Source: Halorubrum sp. 2020YC2
Lineage (GTDB): Archaea > Halobacteriota > Halobacteria > Halobacteriales > Haloferacaceae
Direction: 5' to 3'
NCBI RefSeq assembly: GCF_018623055.1
Contig: NZ_CP076019.1
Coordinates: 1,488,001 to 1,552,000, forward strand
DNA length: 64,000 nucleotides
The translations under genes and the position numbers were made by a program. The notes beneath the pieces were generated by a model that was not told where the DNA came from, searched no databases, and saw nothing but the letters and a program-made list of their open reading frames with translations. Of this stretch, positions 25,901-34,208 are shown piece after piece (the first letter of the stretch is position 1; every line of letters begins with the position of its first letter).

Positions 25901-28529
25901 TGAGTTTGGCCTGTCGTTGAGTCGCTGATTTCGCGTCGGCCAGTTCCCGGAGCATAAACTGGCTCATCGTCACGCCCGTGTTGATGGGTGACCGCATCAG
26001 CGTATCGTAATTCCGGTACCGGTGATAACAGGGAACGGCGTGTTTTCCCTTCGATGGGGTGCTCAATCGCACGTTTCCGCTTGAATCAAGGTACGCGACC
26101 CGGAGATTGAATGATTTTTGAACCCGATCAACGGCGTCGTCGTCATGGATTGCACACCCAGTTCCAGGGAGGTAGTACACGTCCGACCTGTCGGCGTTAC
26201 ACTCGGTACAGTAGTCGGCTTCTTGCGTGTCGAAATATCCTGCGAGGACAAACGTACTAGTACCGCAGTCACACCCGCCTTCTGGTAGTGCGGATCCGTG
26301 GTTTGCGCCGTGATCGCTATTCGCACAGATCCAAGGGAGGGTAAGTTTCGGCACCAAGTGGCTGTCACAGTCTCCACAGGTGAGACCCTCCTGAGTTTCT
26401 CCGTGCCGTGAACAGTCGGGATTGGAACACTCAGAAGAGAGATCATCATCCAGTTTCAGCTCTCCACCGCAGTGGTGGCAGTTGCTACCTGACCGGTCGA
26501 CGGTGGCACCGCAATCGGGATTCTTACAGACGACGCCCTCCCCAGTCCTAGTCAGTTGACCACCACACTGTTGGCAGGCCCCAAGCGCCTCAGATGGACG
26601 GGCCTCTCGACCACAGTCCATACATTCGTACTCCGGCGTCCAGTAGACACGAGTTAGTGTTCCGTGATTCTCGTGAGCGCACTCCGGCTCATCGGCGTAA
26701 AGATACTCACCTTCCGTTTCTTGAGTAACCGGACGGACGTCACCGCAATCCGGACAATACCACCCCTCGTACGCCTGTTCGCCACACTTGTTACAGAGCC
26801 GAATCTTGGTGACAAACCGAGTGTGCTCACCTTGTGACTCACCACAGTCACATGACTGCGGTTTTGCGTAGATGCGATGACAGTGAAGACACTTGTAGTA
26901 GCCGTCGACAGGCCAATTGAACACGTGAATTCGCACCTCAAATCCGGCGAGCTCGAACAGATTCAGTGCGTTCTGTGCGACTCGTTGGGCGGTTTCTCTA
27001 TCCGTCACGGAGTCGTAGGTGGTCTGAACATACTCGACGAAGTCCTCAAATCTCGGCGCGTCAGGTAGTTCGTACGCATCGTCGCTTGGCTTCTGGAGCG
27101 CTTGATGGAGATGAACGAGACAGCCAAGCGATCCCTCTTTAGCGGCCTTCTCAAGAACTGTACCAGGTCCGCGGCCGTATTGTGGATCGACGTCCAGACT
27201 TTTCAGCCACCCGTGTGTCTGGGGATCTTCACCGTCTCGCCAGCGACTGAGATCATTCTCTACTGTTTGACTGTCAAGTCCCGCAGTCCTGAGGAACTCT
27301 GGAAGTTCTCCGGGCGGTGTCCGATCAGTGCCACTATTCTCTTCATCGAAATCAACCTGTTCTTCGATAACTCTATACGGGTCACCCCGACGGATACCGA
27401 GGAGTCGTTGGAATAACTCCTCCTTCTGTCCGACCGTTGCGCTCGCAGCAATGATCCGGAGGGGATTGTCGACGCCACGTGCCTCTCGGAGTTTCCGGAG
27501 GCGTTTGACCAGCATCGATGTATGGGCACCAAACAGACTATTGTAGGTGTGGACCTCGTCAAATACCAGAAACTTCGGCTGGTCGACGAAGAGCCGGTGA
27601 GCCTGCCTGTCATTGATATTGAACAGCCGGTAGTTGATCGCGTCAGGGTTCGTCAGTAGGATGTCCGGCTGTTCGTCCTCGATACGGTCACGGGTAAGGT
27701 GGACGAATCGAAGAAATTCTCCCCCGTATCCTCCACGCGTTTTGAGGTAGTACTCCTGTCCGTCCTTTTTGACGTGTAGGTTCGGTGCTTCGTTTTCTCT
27801 GATCGCGTCACTCTCCGCGAGCCCGTCAGCGATACGCTCAGGAAGCTCGAAGTATTCGAAAGAGTCTTCCAGATATTTGTGCGTACTCTTGCCATCCTGT
27901 CGGCGGCCGCGTCTCGGTGTATCACCGTCGTAGACGCCGATAGTGATATACTCATCCTCGGCGAGGCTTGACTTCCGGTTGACGAACCAAAGATACTCTA
28001 TGAACCGCTTGAGTTGGTCTTGGGCGAGGGCTTTCGTCGGATATGTAAGCAGGGCCTTGATGCTGTCGGGAGATACGTCGTCGATGCGGTTACGTTTCGC
28101 CCGGAGGATGTACTGGAGGAGAGGAATGAACCACGCTTCGGTCTTGCCGCGTCCCGTTCCGGCGGCGATAAGGGCGTGGTTGTCGTTTGCGAGCCACTCG
28201 ATGGCTTCCTCTTGGTGGACCTGGAGGTTCTCGAAACCTTCGGCCTCGAAAGCATCGATGAGCGGTTTCTCCAGACCGTTCGGCGCGAATTCACCCTCAA
28301 CCTGCTCTGCGAAATCTTCCCACGACGTGTCGCTCCAAGCCGCCGACGCAACACCTTGGAGATATGGGCCTTTCGAGCGAATGAAAGCCTGTTCGACGCT
28401 CTCATCGTCGTCGTGAGAAAAGTTCTCCAGTAGACCTTGATAGCCACGCTGATTGTTTCCAATTAGGTAGTTTGCGTAATTCTTCTGGGCGTGGGTTCCA
28501 AGCTCGATCGGATTGAACTCGTCAGACAT
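22920..28529 (-). CDS. dpdJ: DpdJ-like giant DEAD/DEAH-box helicase with zinc ribbons and DUF1998-type C-terminus
   Basis: A 1869-residue SF2 helicase. 'LQVHQEEAIEWL' is followed by motif I 'AGTGRGKTEAW' (residues ~123-133). Motif II 'VFDEVHTYNS' lies near 325, motif III 'ASATVG' follows, and motif VI 'QRIGRAGRSSG' lies near 1193. Residues ~543-790 hold many CxxC/CxxH pairs, at least six zinc ribbons, inserted between the helicase lobes. Another CxxC pair lies near 1355. The C-terminus 'CSCAAGCPECIYQYGCDERN' (~1818) is the DUF1998-type cysteine cluster. DrmA/DrmB of DISARM have related parts. It shares its boundary base with the gene before it, so they are translationally coupled. Predicted ATP-driven DNA translocase of the restriction arm. 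Confidence 0.85.
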   Translation of the reverse strand: MSDEFNPIELGTHAQKNYANYLIGNNQRGYQGLLENFSHDDDESVEQAFIRSKGPYLQGVASAAWSDTSWEDFAEQVEGEFAPNGLEKPLIDAFEAEGFENLQVHQEEAIEWLANDNHALIAAGTGRGKTEAWFIPLLQYILRAKRNRIDDVSPDSIKALLTYPTKALAQDQLKRFIEYLWFVNRKSSLAEDEYITIGVYDGDTPRRGRRQDGKSTHKYLEDSFEYFELPERIADGLAESDAIRENEAPNLHVKKDGQEYYLKTRGGYGGEFLRFVHLTRDRIEDEQPDILLTNPDAINYRLFNINDRQAHRLFVDQPKFLVFDEVHTYNSLFGAHTSMLVKRLRKLREARGVDNPLRIIAASATVGQKEELFQRLLGIRRGDPYRVIEEQVDFDEENSGTDRTPPGELPEFLRTAGLDSQTVENDLSRWRDGEDPQTHGWLKSLDVDPQYGRGPGTVLEKAAKEGSLGCLVHLHQALQKPSDDAYELPDAPRFEDFVEYVQTTYDSVTDRETAQRVAQNALNLFELAGFEVRIHVFNWPVDGYYKCLHCHRIYAKPQSCDCGESQGEHTRFVTKIRLCNKCGEQAYEGWYCPDCGDVRPVTQETEGEYLYADEPECAHENHGTLTRVYWTPEYECMDCGREARPSEALGACQQCGGQLTRTGEGVVCKNPDCGATVDRSGSNCHHCGGELKLDDDLSSECSNPDCSRHGETQEGLTCGDCDSHLVPKLTLPWICANSDHGANHGSALPEGGCDCGTSTFVLAGYFDTQEADYCTECNADRSDVYYLPGTGCAIHDDDAVDRVQKSFNLRVAYLDSSGNVRLSTPSKGKHAVPCYHRYRNYDTLMRSPINTGVTMSQFMLRELADAKSATQRQAKLMSFADSYRDMERLANDFDEPERLLFIQQVLLSYMADERRATLEEVINETTQRARDYWDEFDNKEDIINDIIGYIEWRHTITGQLIGGSYRLFNGDFGREYGRLVSDGLLNVGLVDRPETPAEQAVCQELLDGNRRDQEQLIESLRDNEGIDSPTETISELEERGIIRIEDQSDRVSFTPETVEVRYVDDDQPIRYLHEVDEFISDLRAEVTSEKDYSQSIDFTDSYEDRADLSSPHFTRTAYWATGTDTRMLLSQVYKGDLPADERRRIEHEFKRNATPNFLSTGPAMEIGIDIGDLNSLLLLGTPPNTNAYLQRIGRAGRSSGKSLVTTISKRNPIDFYYHKRPDELIESEEKPIPLNPHNEHVLKSALTWAIMDYIAAYYAVPWEKLDQIEGTKIKAPDPSEWNRYKKDSPRDQAPDEFEIFTSIYYRNIQEVSDGKCMAVLGAIATQDEGVRVWLEDLLDYAYCRQCGHMYDSNVGGSCSNCESTEELSVARAEFRELIDEAIEQFDERLVTFARDYKVGIEDEIGRLEEEKSKAREIVEDSSDDWGWEDDSDEDDSQDAERDLDRIRSQLRTLEDLLKDYKDANLADVHQRSAQSAFVPQMRAFGNSVSVTRHEYDSQSGETRATEDSNWDRGEAMALREMHPYAYSLKSKRGYVATRVHEDTEGTRELKKRLGDKQLICANCGFEGVYEGQGGCPECGETDDIRTIEPISLKRVELSDKARQFEPARANEIYPLADYHTSPQSTYANIETVVEEFAPQQRLELKTAAGDTLVTLEHGSLEIIETVDSFTTSYSGGTQDPGDQPLTLCRESHCNSVVVQQNDKDQVCLRDPQHDQSAQQDVMVGRTFQTKGIRVKSVSPRVSPDTLHTLVHGFRLALQRIGGIEIRQLNESYSDGDNEAFIFEGTIGGNGVTKLLFDRSESTLPELDDALEVMKENISQCSCAAGCPECIYQYGCDERNDERTFNKQDMLAVIDDLSAAPEDIQLVADD

Positions 28530-29299
28530 TATGTGTCCTCCTTGAATTGAATCGTGAGTAATTGGCTGAATTGTGGGAGATTTTTCAGATCGTTGAGGAC
28601 GTCCTCGTCGATCTCTCCGAGTGTGACCTGCGTATTGTTCAGAAGCTTCTTGAGCTCGGACATCGCATCATCCCCGATATCGTACTCGTCCTGCACTACA
28701 TCAAAGCTAATCTCGATGTCATCGTACTGTTCGGCCAACTCATTATATCGGGCTGCGGGCACCTGATGTAGAGTTCCGCCTCTGTGATCCCGTAAGAACT
28801 GCTGGAATTCCTCGATAAGCTGTTCATCCTCTTCGGACCCGACGTCAGGGATTCGCAACACCGTCCGTTTTGTCGCCAACTCGTCGAGGAGTTCGTCAGA
28901 CCGCGTTTCGATCTTGTGTTGAATATCGGCTTGTTGGTTGTCAATCTCGGCGCTGTAGTCTTCGAAGTCGGCTTCTAGATCCCGAATCTCTTGGTCGTCC
29001 TCGAAGCCGTCGAAGTCTGTCTCGGTGACGGTCCGGAGCGTTGTTGTCATCTTTCTTTTGAGTTGATCGGTAGCGTTAGCATCGTACGCCACTCCCATCG
29101 CGTCCGCTAGCGACCGCCACTTGCGAAATGTCTCATATTCACTCTGAACATCTTCGATCTTTGACCGGAGGCTTTGGAACGCGTTGTTCTTGCGTTCAGC
29201 CTCTTTTCGCCGCTCGTTAGTTTTCTCGGCTTTCTCCGCGAGGTCGCTTGCTTCCCCGCGGTGCTCTTCGATTTTCGAAATTTGGTTAAGCACCGTCAT
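28529..29299 (-). CDS. Coiled-coil protein in the dpdI position
   Basis: A 256-residue, highly charged protein. The first ~70 residues ('KIEEHRGEASDLAEKAEKTN' onward) and ~95-130 ('DLEADFEDYSAEIDNQQADI') have strong heptad character. The C-terminal ~100 residues are mixed. No catalytic motif is seen. It overlaps the ATPase gene before it by 4 bases (ATGA) and meets dpdJ at one base, so it is made together with both. In Dpd islands the gene between dpdH and dpdJ is dpdI. I assign only the position, since I cannot confirm the family from sequence. Confidence 0.65.
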   Translation of the reverse strand: MTVLNQISKIEEHRGEASDLAEKAEKTNERRKEAERKNNAFQSLRSKIEDVQSEYETFRKWRSLADAMGVAYDANATDQLKRKMTTTLRTVTETDFDGFEDDQEIRDLEADFEDYSAEIDNQQADIQHKIETRSDELLDELATKRTVLRIPDVGSEEDEQLIEEFQQFLRDHRGGTLHQVPAARYNELAEQYDDIEISFDVVQDEYDIGDDAMSELKKLLNNTQVTLGEIDEDVLNDLKNLPQFSQLLTIQFKEDT

Positions 29300-32200
29300 T
29301 GGGACACCTCCAGATCGTCGAGAAAGTCAGACGCTACCTGCTGACAATTTACGAACGGCTGAGTATCGATATTTATTTCAATCTCCTGTTGAAGTTCGGT
29401 GATGCGTGCTAAAAGTTCACCGTCGAGTTCTTTCAGATCGTCGCGGAACGATTTTAGAAGTTTGAATTGGTCTCTGAATGAACCGTATTTTAGCTGAGCG
29501 ACATCATAGTACACACTGAGAAAGTCCCACATTGAGTATGACTCTTCGAGCCGTTCGGTGATATCATCTATTCGTTCGAGTGCCTTGTCGTACTCTTCAC
29601 GTTCATCCTCATCCAACTCTTTGAGGGTCTTTACTGACTCTGGTGGATACCTGCTTGGTAGACTATCGTACGCATTCTCCACAGTCAAGAGGTCGATATC
29701 ACTCGGTGAGTCGGCAGATTCGTAGAAACGCTTGAGCTCAGTGAAGTTTCCCATGAGGCCATTGAGCGTTTCCTCATACTCATTTTCTCTAGCATACTCG
29801 TGAAGCGAGCGACCGGTCGATCGGAATCCGAAATGCGATGGCTGTGTGAGGAATTCCTTTAGATCAATTGTCTCTTTTCGGGTCGGACCGATTTTGAATC
29901 CAAGTATGCCGGCAGACATTCCCTTGACTGCACTACAGAGTTCGTTGGGTGATGTCGCCTTCACGTGTGATTCGAGGCGTTCGTAATCGACCATGTTCGC
30001 CCGCAGGTGGAATCGGGCATGGAAGAGCCCCAGTAGTGACTCACCATACGTATCGAATCCACTCATGTCGACGTCTAGGTCACTAGGTTTTGCAGTGACT
30101 GCGAACCGATTCATATCAACAGGCTCGGCAAGGGCCTCTGCCGAGAATTCCGCACCGTTGCCTGTAAAGATATTCAGGAGATACTTTCCGAAGAGTGCTA
30201 TCTGATCGATATCGGCTCCGAATTCCTCTTTGATGTCTCTCTCAAGATTCGTCCGGAATTCGGAGACAGCCCCCTCAGCCCATGTGCGAAGACTTTGTGC
30301 GTCTACTGCTCCGTTCTGGACGTGCTCTTCGACCGTGGTTTCGTCGTATATACCGATCCGAAGCAGGTCCTTCAGGAGCGATTCAGGTAGCTCTGGACCG
30401 ATGACGACCTTCCGGTAGGAGGGACTATCCCCATTGTCGATGTGAATCGGGACTTTGCGACTTCCTTTGGTCCAGCGTAAGACGGCGGCGTCACTGGACC
30501 GGCACTCCGGCCTAACCAAGCTCTCCGGTTGGTCGTAAAAGAACCGAATTGCCTGCTCAGCGCCATCCTCAATATGTGAGGTTTTATTGAACGTGGCACC
30601 TTCACCTCGCCAGTCAAGCAAGTCTTGTAGGCGGTTTTCGAACAGTTCTCGTTTGCCCCCAATGGGTTTCTGGTGAGACGAATCAGATGTACAGACCCAG
30701 AACTCCTCGCGTTGCTCCATTGGGGAACCACAGTCGTCGCAAGTCGTGTCACAGTTACGGCAAACGAGCGCACCGCTCTCGGTCTCCTCTAGAGGGGCGC
30801 TACATTCTGGACAAAATTCCGTGTCTGAAGTCGTAAGGGGAATGGTGCCATCGCTCCCGACGCCGAATGTTTCTGGAATACGAGGGTCCACGCGCTGTAC
30901 CCCGGCTTCGGAATCTTCCACCCCGTACCATTTCAGGACGTTCCGATCGAGGCCTTGGTGGTCGGCGGTGATCATACACCGGACTTTCCCTAGCGTGTCC
31001 AGGAGTTCCGCGTGCTGAAATGGCGGCTTATCGTTGTCGAGGAGCCCCTCTAGAACGAACTTCAGGTAGACGCGGGGTGTCTGCTTTCGCTGCTCATCTT
31101 CTTGGAGATTCTCATAGATCCGCGTGAGGAATCGTTCGTTAAACGGGTATAGGTCCTCACCAAAGACATCGTCAATCTCTTTTTCCGAGATGCTGGGCAT
31201 AGGTGAGAACTCACAGTTTGAATCTTCCTTAATCGCCACGAGATACGTCCGTGCAAGATCAACGTGGACGTTCTCTTGTTCGAGGAACAGGGTCTTCGAA
31301 CCGTCATCGGTTTGCTCGGTCAGCGTAACCCGGGCAGAGATACGGTCGTTGATAGTATCTTGGGAGGCAACATCGGCGCGCCGCCCTTCCACCAACTTCT
31401 GCTCCATGCCAGTGGTCACGCCAATGACGACGTCCCAGTTAGACGCCCCCAGATCAGAGAAGAACGAGAGAATTTCGTGTTGGAAGATCGTGAAGCCGGT
31501 GAGATCTTCGATGATGAGAACGGGCCTCTCTTCGCGCTCCTGGAATCTTTCGTTAATTTGGCGGAGTGTCTCTTTAATGTCCCCGACGTACAGCATATCC
31601 TTGATAGCGTCTTTGGCCTGTCGGGTAATGATGTCAAACAGTTCTTCCTCCGGAGAGGCTCTCTGGTTACCATACTCGTTTCTAGCCCCCGGATACTGGT
31701 CGAACAATTCGGATAGTTTCTCCTCGGAGATCGGCTCGAACTCCAACTCAGACTCCGGGTCGTCAAAGGAGTCAACGTACTCTTCGAGGTTCTCACGAAT
31801 CGTCTCGCGGAACTCGTCATCCTTGACGAGTTGGACGACAGGATCGCCCTTTTCGAAGGCGACCGTGATTGTGCCGATCGTCTTCTCGAATACACCGCTT
31901 GGCGGAAGGTTGGCCAACTGCTTCGCTTCATCCAGATTTGCGTCGTCAAGGTAGTCAGCGAGCCGGCCGAGAACCTCCCGTGGTTCACGAACCTGCCGTG
32001 GAATGTGGATTGGAACGTGTGTGAAATCTCCGCCGCTTACCTCAGATCGGTCTTGAAGTTCGTACTGTAGCCATTGGCACAGCTCCGACTTCCCGCTCCC
32101 AGACTCACCCACCACAAAGAACATTCGGTTGTCAGCTTTGAGATCCGACGATACAACCCCATCACGGAAGGTTTCTTCGTCGATGTATTCGTCATCAAAA

Positions 32201-32361
32201 CCGGGAACGCTGTTGTTTCGGGTGACCTTGATCCGACGAATTGGGACGTGAGTTTTCTCGAAGTGTTCACGGGACTTCTGTTGAGACTCCTGTGTGAGAT
32301 ACGTCTGTACGGCATCATGTGTCCAGTTTTTGGGATAACGAATGCTGCTCGTCTCACTCAT
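29296..32361 (-). CDS. dpdH: DpdH-like P-loop ATPase
   Basis: A 1021-residue ATPase. Walker A 'VVGESGSGKSELCQW' lies at ~83-97 and Walker B 'RPVLIIEDLTGF' at ~279-290. The sensor-like 'SNWDVVIGVTTGMEQ' follows at ~310, in the arrangement of STAND/AAA-type ATPases. A zinc-ribbon pair ('CPECSAPL', 'CRNCDTTCDDCG', about 512-545) follows. The C-terminal 450 residues are helical, with a coiled-coil-like stretch near 900-960. Length and position (after dpdG, before the dpdI-position gene) match DpdH. It overlaps both neighbours. Likely role: nucleotide-controlled assembly or DNA remodelling in the restriction complex. Confidence 0.75.
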   Translation of the reverse strand: MSETSSIRYPKNWTHDAVQTYLTQESQQKSREHFEKTHVPIRRIKVTRNNSVPGFDDEYIDEETFRDGVVSSDLKADNRMFFVVGESGSGKSELCQWLQYELQDRSEVSGGDFTHVPIHIPRQVREPREVLGRLADYLDDANLDEAKQLANLPPSGVFEKTIGTITVAFEKGDPVVQLVKDDEFRETIRENLEEYVDSFDDPESELEFEPISEEKLSELFDQYPGARNEYGNQRASPEEELFDIITRQAKDAIKDMLYVGDIKETLRQINERFQEREERPVLIIEDLTGFTIFQHEILSFFSDLGASNWDVVIGVTTGMEQKLVEGRRADVASQDTINDRISARVTLTEQTDDGSKTLFLEQENVHVDLARTYLVAIKEDSNCEFSPMPSISEKEIDDVFGEDLYPFNERFLTRIYENLQEDEQRKQTPRVYLKFVLEGLLDNDKPPFQHAELLDTLGKVRCMITADHQGLDRNVLKWYGVEDSEAGVQRVDPRIPETFGVGSDGTIPLTTSDTEFCPECSAPLEETESGALVCRNCDTTCDDCGSPMEQREEFWVCTSDSSHQKPIGGKRELFENRLQDLLDWRGEGATFNKTSHIEDGAEQAIRFFYDQPESLVRPECRSSDAAVLRWTKGSRKVPIHIDNGDSPSYRKVVIGPELPESLLKDLLRIGIYDETTVEEHVQNGAVDAQSLRTWAEGAVSEFRTNLERDIKEEFGADIDQIALFGKYLLNIFTGNGAEFSAEALAEPVDMNRFAVTAKPSDLDVDMSGFDTYGESLLGLFHARFHLRANMVDYERLESHVKATSPNELCSAVKGMSAGILGFKIGPTRKETIDLKEFLTQPSHFGFRSTGRSLHEYARENEYEETLNGLMGNFTELKRFYESADSPSDIDLLTVENAYDSLPSRYPPESVKTLKELDEDEREEYDKALERIDDITERLEESYSMWDFLSVYYDVAQLKYGSFRDQFKLLKSFRDDLKELDGELLARITELQQEIEINIDTQPFVNCQQVASDFLDDLEVSQ

Positions 32362-33118
32362 TACTCATTACCTCGATCGCGCTGTAACCAGTGCCGTCGA
32401 TATCAACACTCTGTCCGATATCACTGACTGTCCGAAGTTGGACGTCATTCGATTCTTTGAGCGATAACAGCGTCCGTTCGAAATACGGTGCTATCTCCAT
32501 CCCGTCGCCGATAACTGGAAGATAGTCCTCATCGATATCTGTCAAAACAGTGGCCAGCGGCGCTGTCCTGTTTTCAGTCACGTCGACTAACACCCGTAGT
32601 GTAAGGCTCCGGTTAGGGCCGAACATCGTCGTCATCTCGTCGCCATACACCTCCTTGGTGACCCCGATTTCCTCCATCACCCGGGCCCAGTACCGGAGTT
32701 TTTGTTCGTTCCAGTTAGCGGACGGGACGCGATCACTCATTTCGTCGATGAGTTCCCCACTCCTGTCAGCCAGCACAGCAGACTGCTCTGCGAGACATTC
32801 CAAGACATCATTGTAGGCACTCTCTTCGCCATCCGCGGTTCGGATACCGTGTAGTAAACTGAGGTGGGCGTCGTCAAACTCGACGGCGGTCTCCGTCAGT
32901 TCGTACCCTGTGTCGGAGTGCTGTATTTGATTGCTTTCAGCGAGGAATTCAATGGCGTCTTGAATTGGCTTTCGCTGATCTGACGTTTGTGGATCAGATA
33001 CATCTCCCGGGAAATACAACTCAACCACTTCGTCTTTTGTAATAGGGGCTTCGTCGGAGATTGTCTTTCTGATTGCAAACAGGTCTCCTCCCGTAACATT
33101 TCGCGTGAGAATTGGCAT
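32354..33118 (-). CDS. dpdG: DpdG-like winged-helix protein, first gene of the dpd operon
   Basis: A 254-residue protein. The N-terminal ~100 residues read as one or two winged helices ('TRNVTGGDLFAIRKTISDEA', 'QDAIEFLAESNQIQHSDTGY'). A helical middle and an alpha/beta C-terminus follow. It overlaps dpdH by 8 bases. Length, HTH character and its place at the head of G-H-I-J-K fit DpdG, but the identification is mostly by synteny. Its upstream region (33119-33260) is AT-rich and should hold the operon promoter. DpdG might be the DNA-reading or regulatory subunit. Confidence 0.6.
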   Translation of the reverse strand: MPILTRNVTGGDLFAIRKTISDEAPITKDEVVELYFPGDVSDPQTSDQRKPIQDAIEFLAESNQIQHSDTGYELTETAVEFDDAHLSLLHGIRTADGEESAYNDVLECLAEQSAVLADRSGELIDEMSDRVPSANWNEQKLRYWARVMEEIGVTKEVYGDEMTTMFGPNRSLTLRVLVDVTENRTAPLATVLTDIDEDYLPVIGDGMEIAPYFERTLLSLKESNDVQLRTVSDIGQSVDIDGTGYSAIEVMSNE

Positions 33119-33263
33119 GGTCAGGTGCGATTGGCTAATGTGGTGGTTGCGTACACTATGGCATCACGCTTGATATCATTAACAAGAGTCGATTGTTAAG
33201 AATCATTCGCTCGTTGTCGTTTACCGGAGAATTACGTTACCACGTGGAGTTATGATAAATTGG

Positions 33264-34147
33264 TTACGCTGAGCGATCCCCCGTTTCTCTGAATGTCCGG
33301 ACTGCTTCCCGATCGTAATCAAACTCTTGGAGGGCGTTGCGAATGTTTGCCTCAACTTTGGTGATGTCGGATTCGATCCACGGACGTACTACCGCGTTGA
33401 TGTGCTCAATGCTGTCCCGTGAAACTTCTGTTGCCAAAAACTCGAACAGGTCCCACGTCCGAACTCCCGGTTCCAGTACGTCGAACTCAAAAAGATCTCC
33501 AATGCGTTGGGGTTGCCTGCTCATCACTTCATGATAATCATCAGCAGCGTGGTGGAGCCAGATGTTGAGCGTCTTCGCAAATGGAATGCTTGGACTATCG
33601 AATTGACTGCGAATATACTGCTTCGCAATCTTTTCGTAGGAGAGAACTTCTGCGTGGTCGAGTTCCTCGCGGAGGGGTTTGTATGTGGTAGTGTCACTAA
33701 GAGAGAATGACGCACGATCTGTAACAAGAAAGAGTTCCTCGATTCTTCCATCCAAATACGCTCGTAATAGTTTGTGTGTAGTTCGGGCAGAACTGTATTC
33801 GTCAGTCTCTTGGTTAGTTATCTGGCATATGTGTTGGAAAGTAAGATCATCAGCCGTCTTTTTTGATCAATAAGCGTATAGTTGAACGGAAAATCAGGAA
33901 GCGCGCAGTATTCAAACAAAGAGTCATCTTCATTTTCTTTTTCCTGGAGCACCTCGTCAAATGTCTCGTTCGACATCTTCCTGAGCCATCCTGGAGGGAA
34001 CGTGTATTGTGCGATGCCTTCCTGAAAGAGATACGGCAGCGATCGGAGGTATCCCATCTGATTGCCGGCCGCATTTTCGCTCGTGAGGGGGTCCTTTAGA
34101 ATGATAACGGAATCCGTTCGGACACCTGTGACCTGCTCAACCGCCAT
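33264..34147 (-). pseudogene. Winged-helix protein of unknown function, broken at an A-run
   Basis: Two frames join into one ~295-residue protein. The N-terminal part (ATG 34147) ends after 'FPFNYTLIDQK'. The next frame continues 'KTADDLTFQHICQITNQETD' and 'SSARTTHKLLRAYLDGRIEE', a clear winged-helix segment, and then runs to 33264. The join is at the six-A run near 33860-33866; a seventh A would restore the frame. This could be a pseudogene, a sequencing deletion or, less likely, programmed slippage at the A-run. It lies directly upstream of dpdG on the same strand and could have been part of that operon. Family unknown. Confidence 0.6.
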
Positions 34148-34164
34148 AGTAGGCCCTTGATTGC

Positions 34165-34187
34165 CAATAAAAAGAACCCCCGGGTTC
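34165..34187 (-). terminator. Hairpin plus T-run terminator
   Basis: On the minus strand AGAACCC-GG-GGGTTCT is followed by TTTTT. This is a 7-bp perfect stem with a T-tract, 22 bases after the stop of the methyltransferase remnant. It would end that transcript and separate it from the gene starting at 34147. Confidence 0.55.
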
Positions 34188-34208
34188 TCAGTGGGCCTAT
34201 CCTGCGAT

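Noticed and set aside
33264-34147. Programmed -1 frameshifting as the main explanation
   Set aside because: Many unrelated genes in the window show the same single-base loss, so decay or sequencing error is simpler.
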